6,547 nucleotides of DNA from Halobacteriales archaeon (GTDB lineage Archaea; Thermoplasmatota; E2; JACPAO01; JAHFTW01). Below the pieces are notes generated by a model. That model saw nothing but the letters and a program-made list of their open reading frames with translations, was not told where the DNA came from and did not search any database. A program made the position numbers and the translations under genes. Positions 1 through 5,285 of the stretch are shown piece after piece; the first letter of the stretch is position 1; each line of letters starts with the position of its first letter. The stretch covers positions 1 through 6,547 of the forward strand of contig JAIVGU010000217.1 in NCBI GenBank assembly GCA_020201445.1, written 5' to 3'.

Positions 1-876
1 GCCTAACTCGGGCCAGTAGACGTCGGCGAAGTACAGCTCGGCGTACGCCATCTGCCACAGCAGGAAGTTGCTGATGCGCTCCTCACCGCTGGTGCGGATG
101 ATGAAGTCGGGGTCGGGCAGGTCGCCGGTGTAGAGGCGGCGGCTGATGTCCTCCGCGCTGACTTTCTCTGGGTTGAGCTGGCCCGCCTTGGCCTCGCGGG
201 CGATGGCCTTGACCGCCTCCACGATCTCCTGGCGGCCGCCGTAGGCGATGGCGACGTTGAAGCGGTAGCCGTCGTAGCCGCGGGTAGCGTCCATGACGAC
301 GCGGGCCGCCTCCTGCACCGTCGGGGGCAGCAGGGCGAGGTCGCCGATGCAGTTGACGCGGATGCGGTGCCGGTGCACGCGCTCGTCGACCGCCATCTTG
401 CGGAAGTTGTGCTCGAACAGCTCCATCAGCAGCTCGCGCTCGGGGTCGGCGCGGCTGAAGTTCTCGGTGCTGAAGGCGTAGACGGTGAGGACCTTGATGC
501 CCAGCTCCAGGCACCAGTCGAGGACGTTCTCCAGCCGCTCCTGGCCCGCGACGTGGCCCATGCCGAGGTCGACGAGGCCGAGCTGCTTGGCGAAGCGGCG
601 GTTGCCGTCCATGATGATGCCGATGTGGTGCGGCACGGGGGCGGCGCGGATGCGCTCGATGGCGCGGCGGGCGCGGATGCGGTCGATGCGGGACACCAGC
701 GCCCACGCGGCGCGGCTGTTGGCGACGCGGCGGACGGGGCCGCGCACCACGCGGTAGCGCAGGAGCTTCTTGGCGAGGTCGTCGATGCGGCTGCCGCTGC
801 GGCGCTCGACCTCGGCGATGCGGGGGGTGTCTGGCCGGCCTTCCGTCTCCTGGGACGGGGAACGCGGGTCCGGCAT
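1..876 (-). CDS. uppS: cis-prenyltransferase: (di-trans,poly-cis)-polyprenyl diphosphate synthase, 3'-truncated by the window edge
   Basis: This enzyme extends a short allylic diphosphate (FPP or GGPP) with isopentenyl diphosphate in cis, giving the long polyprenyl diphosphate that becomes the carrier lipid for glycan assembly at the membrane. Seen in the 292 codons present: the active-site block HHIGIIMDGNRRFAK with catalytic Asp90; FSTENF with Glu138 and Asn139; GYRFNVAIAYGGRQEIV; then TSGEERISNFLLWQ with Arg261 and Arg267 of the diphosphate site, and Glu280 in AYAELYF, the metal-binding position. The last residues visible are VYWPELG, so only a short C-terminal tail is missing. The ATG at 876 is used; GTG at 888 is the alternative, and the in-frame TGA at 960-958 bounds the gene. 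No clear ribosome site is seen. Asp90 corresponds to Asp26 in E. coli UppS, so there is an N-terminal extension of roughly 65 residues, rich in Arg. The 'GNRR' form (GNGR in E. coli) is the archaeal/eukaryotic type. It lies 81 bp downstream of a small same-strand gene and could be cotranscribed. Confidence 0.95.
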   Translation of the reverse strand, partial: MPDPRSPSQETEGRPDTPRIAEVERRSGSRIDDLAKKLLRYRVVRGPVRRVANSRAAWALVSRIDRIRARRAIERIRAAPVPHHIGIIMDGNRRFAKQLGLVDLGMGHVAGQERLENVLDWCLELGIKVLTVYAFSTENFSRADPERELLMELFEHNFRKMAVDERVHRHRIRVNCIGDLALLPPTVQEAARVVMDATRGYDGYRFNVAIAYGGRQEIVEAVKAIAREAKAGQLNPEKVSAEDISRRLYTGDLPDPDFIIRTSGEERISNFLLWQMAYAELYFADVYWPELG

Positions 877-957
877 GCGGGCTTGCACTCTCGGGACGCA
901 TTTGAGGCTCCCGTTCCGAGCCCGCTCCAGCCAGCCCGCGCGCAGGCACCGGGGGCT

Positions 958-1260
958 TCACAGCGGCGGGATGGCGTCGCTGCAGTCCTCGCCGATGAGG
1001 ATCTGGCAGACGCCGTTGGCGCGCGCCTCCGCCGTGGTGACAACGCCCTGGACGAGGACGACAATCTGCAGGAGGGTGGGGGCGCACTGCGTGGGGACCT
1101 GGTTGTACACGCCGGCGGCGGTGTCCCAGGCGGTGCCAACGACGCCGCCCGGCACGGGCTTGGCGGGGAAGGCGGGGGTGCAGATGGGGGCCGCCGCGGA
1201 CGCCGCGGGAAGGGTGGCGACCACGACGAAGGCGAGGGCGAGCAGGGGGCGGGGGTTCAT
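958..1260 (-). CDS. small secreted protein with four cysteines, unknown function
   Basis: I do not recognise this 100-aa protein. It opens with a clear Sec-type signal peptide: a short basic start (MNPRP), a hydrophobic core at about residues 6-17 and an Ala-rich cleavage region at about 19-24 (AASAAA). The mature part, about 76 residues, carries Cys27, Cys59, Cys85 and Cys93, enough for two disulfides outside the membrane, and a hydrophobic stretch at 63-76 (LLQIVVLVQGVVTT). Residues 86-95 (QILIGEDCSD) are acidic. The ATG is supported by GGAG seven bases upstream (1271-1268 on this strand) and codon use is strongly GC3, so the gene looks real despite its size. It is divergent from dinB and 81 bp upstream of uppS, with which it may share a transcript. 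The hydrophobic stretch could instead be a second membrane segment. Confidence 0.72.
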   Translation of the reverse strand: MNPRPLLALAFVVVATLPAASAAAPICTPAFPAKPVPGGVVGTAWDTAAGVYNQVPTQCAPTLLQIVVLVQGVVTTAEARANGVCQILIGEDCSDAIPPL

Positions 1261-1267
1261 GCAATAT

Positions 1268-1271
1268 CTCC
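1268..1271 (-). promoter_or_regulatory. Shine-Dalgarno of the four-cysteine secreted protein gene
   Basis: GGAG on the minus strand sits exactly seven bases before the ATG at 1260. It is one of the few well-spaced ribosome sites in the window and fixes this start. Confidence 0.6.
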
Positions 1272-1292
1272 GGTCCTGTGGTCAGGACCACA
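1272..1292. promoter_or_regulatory. two interlocking perfect inverted repeats in the divergent secreted-protein/dinB region
   Basis: Two 7-bp perfect dyads overlap. GGTCCTG (1272-1278) pairs with CAGGACC (1283-1289) around a 4-base loop, and TGTGGTC (1277-1283) pairs with GACCACA (1286-1292) around AG. They cannot both form as hairpins in one strand. The block touches the GGAG of the minus-strand gene, so it lies in that gene's 5' leader or core promoter. It could be a protein operator or alternative RNA hairpins that hide or expose the ribosome site. Which of these applies is not shown by the sequence. Confidence 0.45.
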
Positions 1293-1332
1293 CGGGACCC
1301 AGCGCGCGGCGGTTAGGGCTTGTGGCCGGACT

Positions 1333-1345
1333 GCATACTTGGTTT
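1333..1345. promoter_or_regulatory. AT-richer island, candidate core promoter between divergent genes
   Basis: GCATACTTGGTTT is the most AT-rich stretch in this intergenic region and stands out against the GC-rich surroundings. It lies about 50-60 bp before the chosen dinB start and about 75-85 bp before the minus-strand secreted-protein start, so it could hold an archaeal TATA-like element for either gene. It does not match a strong BRE/TATA consensus, and the call rests on composition and position only. Confidence 0.22.
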
Positions 1346-1393
1346 CACCTCACCCCGCCCAAGCCTGATGGGGCGCGGCTCCCCTGCGCGCGC

Positions 1394-2659
1394 GTGCAGG
1401 AGGCGACCCAGGCGCATCCGGTCCTCTTCCACGTCGACATGGACGCCTTCTACGCCAGCGTCGAGGTGCGCGACGACCCCTGCCTCAAGGGGCTCCCGCT
1501 CGTCATCGGCGCCGACCCGCAGGGGGGCCGCGGCCGGGGCGTCGTCTGCACGGCCAGCTACGAGGCGCGTGTCTACGGCATCCGCTCCGCCATGCCCATC
1601 AGCCAGGCGTGGCGCGCCGCGCCGCACGCCACCTTCCTGCGGCCCAGCTTCCGCAAGTATTCCGCCGAGAGCCGCAGGGTCATGGAGGTCCTGGAGGGCT
1701 ACGCCGGCCGCGACGCGCAGGGCCGCCCGCTGCTGCAGGTGGTCGGGTTGGATGAGGCCTACCTGGACATCACCTCCCGCTGCCTGGACGCCACGGGCGC
1801 CGTCGACTGGGGCCTCGCCCGCAGCGTGGCCGGCAGCCTCCAGGCCGCCGTCCGCCGCGCCACCGGGCTCTCCTGCTCCGTCGGCGTCGCGCCCTGCAAG
1901 TCCGTCGCCAAGATCGCCAGCGACTTCCGCAAGCCGCACGGCACCACCCTCGTCCGCCCCGGCGAGGTCGCGGCGTTCCTCGCGCCCCTCGGCGTCGGGA
2001 AGCTCAACGGCTGCGGCCCCAAGACCGCCGCCCTGCTGCGCGAGATGGGCCTCCCCACCATCGGCCACCTCGCCGGCACCCCGCTCTCCGTCCTGGAGTC
2101 CCGCCTCGGCAGCCAGGGCGCGTGGCTGCACCGCATCGCCCGCGGCGACGACCCGCGCCAGGTGAGCGCCGAGGAGTGGGAGCGCAAGAGCCGCGGCAAC
2201 GAAACCACCTTCCCCCGCGACCAGCCCGACCCTGCCAAGGTGCTCGCCGTCGCGGCCGGGCTGCTGGAGGAGATCCTGGAGGACCAGGTGGAGCGCGACG
2301 GCCGCCCCTTCACCACCGTCACCGTCAAGCTGCGCTACGACGACTTCACCACGCTGACCCGCTCCCACAGCGCCCCGGCGCCCCTCGATGCCGGCGAGCC
2401 CGAGCACGCCGCCCAGGCCCTCGCCGCCGTGCGCGCCCTCCTCGCGCCGCTGCTCGACGGCCGCCCCGTCCGCCTCGTCGGCGTCCGCATCCACAACTTC
2501 GCCGCCGCGACGGGCCAGCGCCTCCTCAACGCCTTCGGCCTCTCAGTCGCCGGCCTCGCCGAGCCGGAGCTGCACGGCCTCCGCCTCCCCCGCAGCCACG
2601 CGGCGGGCGGCCTCGACCCCGGCGGCCTTCGGTGGACGAGCCTGCCCGCGTTCGTTTGA
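1394..2659 (+). CDS. dinB: DNA polymerase IV (Y-family translesion polymerase)
   Basis: A low-fidelity polymerase that copies past damaged bases on the chromosome. Seen in the 421-aa product: palm motif FHVDMDAFYASVE with metal-binding Asp15 and the steric-gate Tyr20 that excludes ribonucleotides; finger residues Tyr56 and Arg59 (SYEAR) contacting the nucleotide phosphates; the second catalytic motif GLDEAYLDIT with Asp120 and Glu121; Lys180 in DFRKPHG; a helix-hairpin-helix thumb near 200-216 (GVGKLNGCGPKT); and the little-finger domain at about 262-372, opening near NETTF. GTG at 1394 is chosen because it places the first Asp at residue 15, close to the family norm; no ribosome site precedes it, and GTG at 1322 is a longer in-frame option. 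The protein is about 70 residues longer than E. coli Pol IV or Sulfolobus Dpo4, partly because of a C-terminal tail after residue 381. Gln375-Phe381 (QRLLNAF) resembles a weak PCNA-binding box in the position of Dpo4's. It is convergent with the eight-cysteine secreted protein gene. Confidence 0.95.
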   Translation: MQEATQAHPVLFHVDMDAFYASVEVRDDPCLKGLPLVIGADPQGGRGRGVVCTASYEARVYGIRSAMPISQAWRAAPHATFLRPSFRKYSAESRRVMEVLEGYAGRDAQGRPLLQVVGLDEAYLDITSRCLDATGAVDWGLARSVAGSLQAAVRRATGLSCSVGVAPCKSVAKIASDFRKPHGTTLVRPGEVAAFLAPLGVGKLNGCGPKTAALLREMGLPTIGHLAGTPLSVLESRLGSQGAWLHRIARGDDPRQVSAEEWERKSRGNETTFPRDQPDPAKVLAVAAGLLEEILEDQVERDGRPFTTVTVKLRYDDFTTLTRSHSAPAPLDAGEPEHAAQALAAVRALLAPLLDGRPVRLVGVRIHNFAAATGQRLLNAFGLSVAGLAEPELHGLRLPRSHAAGGLDPGGLRWTSLPAFV

Positions 2660-2665
2660 GGCGCC

Positions 2666-2674
2666 AAAAAAAAA
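2666..2674 (-). terminator. T9 tract, likely terminator of the eight-cysteine protein gene
   Basis: Nine A residues on the plus strand read as T9 on the minus strand, 50 bp beyond the stop of the minus-strand secreted-protein gene. Before the run, the minus-strand transcript is almost purely pyrimidine (positions 2711-2682). A long oligo-T tract without a strong hairpin is what archaeal RNA polymerase uses for intrinsic termination. In a genome this GC-rich a nine-base run is unlikely by chance. It begins only six bases after the dinB stop. Confidence 0.6.
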
Positions 2675-2681
2675 CCGAGGC

Positions 2682-2711
2682 AGGAGAGAAAGGGAAGGAG
2701 AGGGGAAAGAG
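2682..2711 (+). other. 30-bp uninterrupted purine tract between convergent genes
   Basis: Every base from 2682 to 2711 on the plus strand is A or G, mostly in GGAGA/GGGAAA-like units. It sits in the 65-bp gap between the ends of dinB and the convergent secreted-protein gene. Its likely role is as the pyrimidine-rich lead-in to the T9 terminator on the other strand. Homopurine tracts can also form triplex DNA, which cannot be judged here. Confidence 0.5.
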
Positions 2712-2724
2712 CGGGGCGTGCGCC

Positions 2725-3042
2725 TCAGATGCAGGCCAGGGAGTCCTGGTTGCCGTTGCCGTCGTCGCGGATGAGGACGCAGGCGCGGCCGCCCGAGATG
2801 AAGACGACGCAGTCGGCGCCGTTGTAGTCGCCATTGCTCCAGAAGAAGCGGCAGACGCCCTGGGCGCCGGCGCAGATCCAGGTGTCCGAGCCGGAGGGGC
2901 CCTGGGTGATGCAGGCGCCGTCGGGCTTGAGGGCGACGCAGGTTGTGCCGACGCAGGGCGCGGCGGTGGCGGTCGGGGCGAGCGCGGCGAACAGGAGGCC
3001 GGCCAGGAGGACGAGGGGGGTCGCATGCAGGGTCTTGGTCAT
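2725..3042 (-). CDS. small secreted eight-cysteine protein, unknown function
   Basis: I do not recognise this 105-aa protein. A Sec signal peptide is clear: MTKT, a hydrophobic core at about 9-22 and an Ala-rich cleavage region at about 24-28 (TATAA). The mature part, about 77 residues, contains eight cysteines (30, 35, 44, 57, 64, 78, 88, 104), an even number suited to four disulfides, plus Trp55, Trp68 and a Gly/Asn/Asp-rich end. Residues 93-100 (DDGNGNQD) resemble an acidic calcium-binding loop but fit no family pattern exactly. The protein probably acts outside the cell or at its surface. ATG at 3042 gives the most typical signal peptide but has no ribosome site. An in-frame ATG at 3078 directly follows GGAGGCGG and would add 12 residues; the spacing is short. 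The gene is divergent from the kinase, convergent with dinB, and ends before a T9 terminator. Strong GC3 and conserved-looking Cys spacing argue that it is real. Confidence 0.75.
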   Translation of the reverse strand: MTKTLHATPLVLLAGLLFAALAPTATAAPCVGTTCVALKPDGACITQGPSGSDTWICAGAQGVCRFFWSNGDYNGADCVVFISGGRACVLIRDDGNGNQDSLACI

Positions 3043-3154
3043 GGGGGTCACGTGCAGGCTTGGCTGCAGGTGGACCATCCGCCTCCCGAGGATAGGGCTG
3101 CGGAGGTTTTTTCCTTGCCCGTCTCCGCACACTGCGACGGCAAACCATTTTTCC

Positions 3155-3174
3155 GGAGGCGGGCTGGATGGGTG
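3155..3174 (+). promoter_or_regulatory. ribosome-binding site and ambiguous start of the kinase gene
   Basis: GGAGG (3155-3159) lies eight bases before an ATG at 3168, which is ideal spacing, but that ATG is out of frame with the kinase. The in-frame candidates are the tandem GTG codons at 3172 and 3175, 12 and 15 bases from GGAGG. The GTG at 3172 is used here. Removing one G from GGG at 3170-3172 would put the ATG in frame (M-V-V-A), so a single-base error or a recent indel is possible. Confidence 0.5.
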
Positions 3175-4560
3175 GTGGCGTCCGCAGGGCTGCCGTTCTA
3201 CCCCTCCACGCGCAGTTACCTTGTCAACGCCTGGAGCCACCTCGACCTCTACGTCGTGCGCCCCACGCTCCTCTGGCTCGCGATGACCCGCCACCAGTTC
3301 CTCGGCATCCAGTGGCGCTCCGGCCGCCCCGGCCTCGCCCTCCTGTGGCTGCTCGCCTTCGCCGCCGCCTCCGCCATCATCTCGCCCGCCGTCGCCGGCC
3401 CCTTCCCGGGCCTCGCCTACTTTGCCACCTTCCTGGCCACCGCCGCCGTGGTCGCCACCGCCGTCCTCGCCGTCGCGTCGCCCTGGCTGCTCGCCCCGGC
3501 CGCCGCGGGCGCCGGCCTCCAGTCCTACCGGGCCGCCCTCGGCGAGACGTTCCGCAACGGCCCCCCCGCCCCGCACGAGCTGGAGGCGCTGGAGCGGCTG
3601 CGCGAATGGCACGGCCTGGGCCCGCAGCAGCACCAGGAGATGCTGGCCGCCGTCGCCGCCGCCCCGCAGGCCGCGTGGACCACCGGCACCACCGCGCTCG
3701 GCCGCTACCGCATCGAGCGCCTGCTGGGCGAGGGCACCAGCGGCGAGGCGTACTGGGCCCGCGACGCCCTCCTGGACCGCCCCGTCGTCCTCAAGCGCAC
3801 CCGCAAGCTCGACCCGCTGCGCCGCCGCGCCCTGCTGCGCGAGGGGGAGGCGATGGGCCGCCTGCGGCATCCCCGCGTCGTGCAGCTGCTTGCCACCGAG
3901 TTCCTCGGCGACGAGCCCGTCCTGGTGCTGGAGGCGATGGCGGGCGGCTCCCTGCAGGGCCTCCTCGCCGACGGCCCCCTGCCGCCGGAGCGCGCCACGG
4001 CCATCGCGCTCGACGTGCTGGAGGCCCTGCAGGCGCTGCACGCGGCGGGGTGGGTGCACGGCGACGTCAAGCCCGCCAACATCCTGCTGGATGGCGAGGG
4101 CCGCGCGAAGCTGGCGGACTTCGGCATCGTCCGCCCCATCCCCGCCGCGCCGCTGGGCGACCCCACCCTGGAGGCTCCCGCCGGCACCCTGCGCTACATG
4201 GCGCCCGAGCAGGTGCGTGGCGGCCCCGCCGACGCCCGCGCCGACCTCTACGCCCTCGCCGTGGTGCTGGCCGAGGCGCTGGGCGGCCACCCGGTGCCGC
4301 AGGAGCTCACCGACCTGGAGGCCCGCAACGCCATCGCGCGCGGGCCCGCCGCGCCGCTCCCCGGCGTCCCGCGCCCCCTGCGCGAGGCGGTGGCGCGCGG
4401 CCTGGAGCCGGACCCGGCGCGGCGCTTCGCCTCGGCGCAGGCGTTCGCGGCGGCGCTCGCGGCTACGCGGCGCGGAACACCAGCGTCGAGCGGCCCACGC
4501 CCACCACGTCGCCGGTCGCCAGCGGGGACACCTGGCCCTTCGGCAGCAGCGCCCAGTTGA
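3172..4560 (+). CDS. membrane-anchored Ser/Thr protein kinase (Hanks type, N-terminal two-helix anchor)
   Basis: It transfers phosphate from ATP to Ser/Thr of partner proteins, with the catalytic domain on the cytoplasmic face. Order in the 462 residues: a basic N-terminal part; transmembrane helices at about 54-75 and 81-108; a linker with a helical segment at 135-163 (ELEALERLREWHGLG); then the kinase domain at about 178-430. Seen there: Gly-rich loop GEGTSGEAY (186-194), ATP lysine Lys208 in VVLK, helix-C Glu224, catalytic loop HGDVKPAN with Asp298, Lys300 and Asn303, metal-binding Asp316 in DFG, GTLRYMAPE (Glu346), and Asp358 in DLYAL. All catalytic residues are present; HGD replaces HRD, so it is a non-RD kinase and may not need activation-loop phosphorylation. 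Thr332 and Thr339 lie in the activation segment. The last 30 residues are Pro/Arg/Ser-rich and overlap the convergent FHA gene by 98 bp. There are no PASTA repeats or other extracellular sensor. The start is uncertain (GTG 3172; ATG 3283 also in frame, but GC3 coding continues upstream of it). Confidence 0.88.
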   Translation: MVASAGLPFYPSTRSYLVNAWSHLDLYVVRPTLLWLAMTRHQFLGIQWRSGRPGLALLWLLAFAAASAIISPAVAGPFPGLAYFATFLATAAVVATAVLAVASPWLLAPAAAGAGLQSYRAALGETFRNGPPAPHELEALERLREWHGLGPQQHQEMLAAVAAAPQAAWTTGTTALGRYRIERLLGEGTSGEAYWARDALLDRPVVLKRTRKLDPLRRRALLREGEAMGRLRHPRVVQLLATEFLGDEPVLVLEAMAGGSLQGLLADGPLPPERATAIALDVLEALQALHAAGWVHGDVKPANILLDGEGRAKLADFGIVRPIPAAPLGDPTLEAPAGTLRYMAPEQVRGGPADARADLYALAVVLAEALGGHPVPQELTDLEARNAIARGPAAPLPGVPRPLREAVARGLEPDPARRFASAQAFAAALAATRRGTPASSGPRPPRRRSPAGTPGPSAAAPS

Positions 4561-5194
4561 GCGCGGTGCCGTTGCGCGAGCCCGGCAGGTCCGCGACGGC
4601 GAAGCCATCGGCGTGGCGCAGCACCCGCGCATTCTCGAGCGAGACGTAGGGGTCATAGTCGAGCAGGATGGCCGCCCCCGGCCGCCTCCCGATCACCCAG
4701 CCCGGCCCCGCGGGCAACGCGGCAAGCAGGAACACCTGCCCTTCCCGGGCGCCGTTGACCAGGGTGAGCGCGGGCCCCGACTGCCGGGGCGCGAGGCTGG
4801 GGCCGGGCTGCGTGCCGTCGAGCAGCAGGTCGGCGTCGGGCCGGATGCGGGCCAGCTGCCGCAGCTCCTCGGTCAGCGCGAAGAGCTGCCGGTGGTTGAC
4901 GAGATAGTGGGTGCGACGTTGGCCGTCGCGGGTCATCGGCACGGCCTGCACGGCGCCGATGTCGAGCAGGTAGCCGAGGTGTTCGCGCACCGCCACGCTG
5001 CTCATCGGCCGGCCGGCGCTGCCGCGGTCGCGGCGGCCGGGGGCGACGCGGATCTCGGCCAGCGTGCGCGGCGCCGTCAGGGCCTGCAGGAGCGCGAGGC
5101 GGACCGGGCTCGCGAGCGCTTTGAGCATCCGGGCCACCCGGGGCCGGTCGAGGCCCTCCGCAGGCGGGGCGGCGCCCCCCGTCGGTGCGTCCAC
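4463..5194 (-). CDS. winged-helix (ArsR-like) DNA-binding protein fused to an FHA domain
   Basis: A probable transcription regulator that can also read phosphothreonine. Numbering from GTG 5194 (243 aa): a winged helix-turn-helix at about 19-110, opening with MLKALASPVRLALLQAL (23-39), with the recognition helix around VAVREHLGYLLDIGAV (67-82) and a wing near RDGQRRTHYLVN (89-100); a linker at 111-147; and an FHA domain at about 148-240. In the FHA domain Gly169-Arg170 (IGRR), Ser185 (YVS) and Asn208-Gly209 (SRNGT) match the phosphopeptide-binding signature, but the usual His of SxxH is Asn188. There is a 12-15 residue basic insert (PGRRDRGSAGRP, 52-63) before the recognition helix. It has no membrane segment and is presumably cytoplasmic. 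The start is weak: GTG 5194 has no ribosome site, with GTG 5137 and ATG 5128 as shorter options. Its tail overlaps the kinase gene's tail, and it diverges from glyA. The convergent kinase is the obvious candidate partner, but this is inferred from position only. Confidence 0.85.
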   Translation of the reverse strand: MDAPTGGAAPPAEGLDRPRVARMLKALASPVRLALLQALTAPRTLAEIRVAPGRRDRGSAGRPMSSVAVREHLGYLLDIGAVQAVPMTRDGQRRTHYLVNHRQLFALTEELRQLARIRPDADLLLDGTQPGPSLAPRQSGPALTLVNGAREGQVFLLAALPAGPGWVIGRRPGAAILLDYDPYVSLENARVLRHADGFAVADLPGSRNGTALNWALLPKGQVSPLATGDVVGVGRSTLVFRAA

Positions 5195-5285
5195 GACCGG
5201 GCAGCGTGCGCGGGGCGATGAACCTGCCCCAGCATCCCCGTCCCCGCCGGTCTCCGGGATGGCCCAGGGTTCCCCGGACGCCCGA

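Noticed and set aside
83..1291. Long minus-strand open frame of about 400 codons across uppS and the small gene
   Set aside because: The product is Arg/Pro/His-rich low complexity, and the same strand encodes clear UppS motifs in another frame. It is a GC-rich shadow.
1320..2165. Plus-strand open frame starting with ATG 1320 inside the dinB region
   Set aside because: It is Ser/Arg/Pro-rich with no domain, while the polymerase motifs lie in a different frame.
3068..3078. GGTGGACCATC near the eight-cysteine gene start, similar to the GGTCC dyads at 1272-1292
   Set aside because: Only about six bases are shared and no perfect dyad forms, so a common operator for the two secreted-protein genes is not supported.
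2122..3171. In-frame plus-strand codons upstream of the kinase, which would make a much larger protein
   Set aside because: The segment overlaps the dinB C-terminus in another frame and the antisense of the secreted-protein gene. Its composition is Arg/Pro then Gly/Ala-rich, with no domain.
2725..4656. Uninterrupted 643-codon minus-strand frame continuing upstream of the eight-cysteine protein through the kinase
   Set aside because: The part beyond 3078 is antisense to the kinase and has repetitive Gly/Ala/Glu/Arg composition. The signal peptide at 3042 marks the real start.
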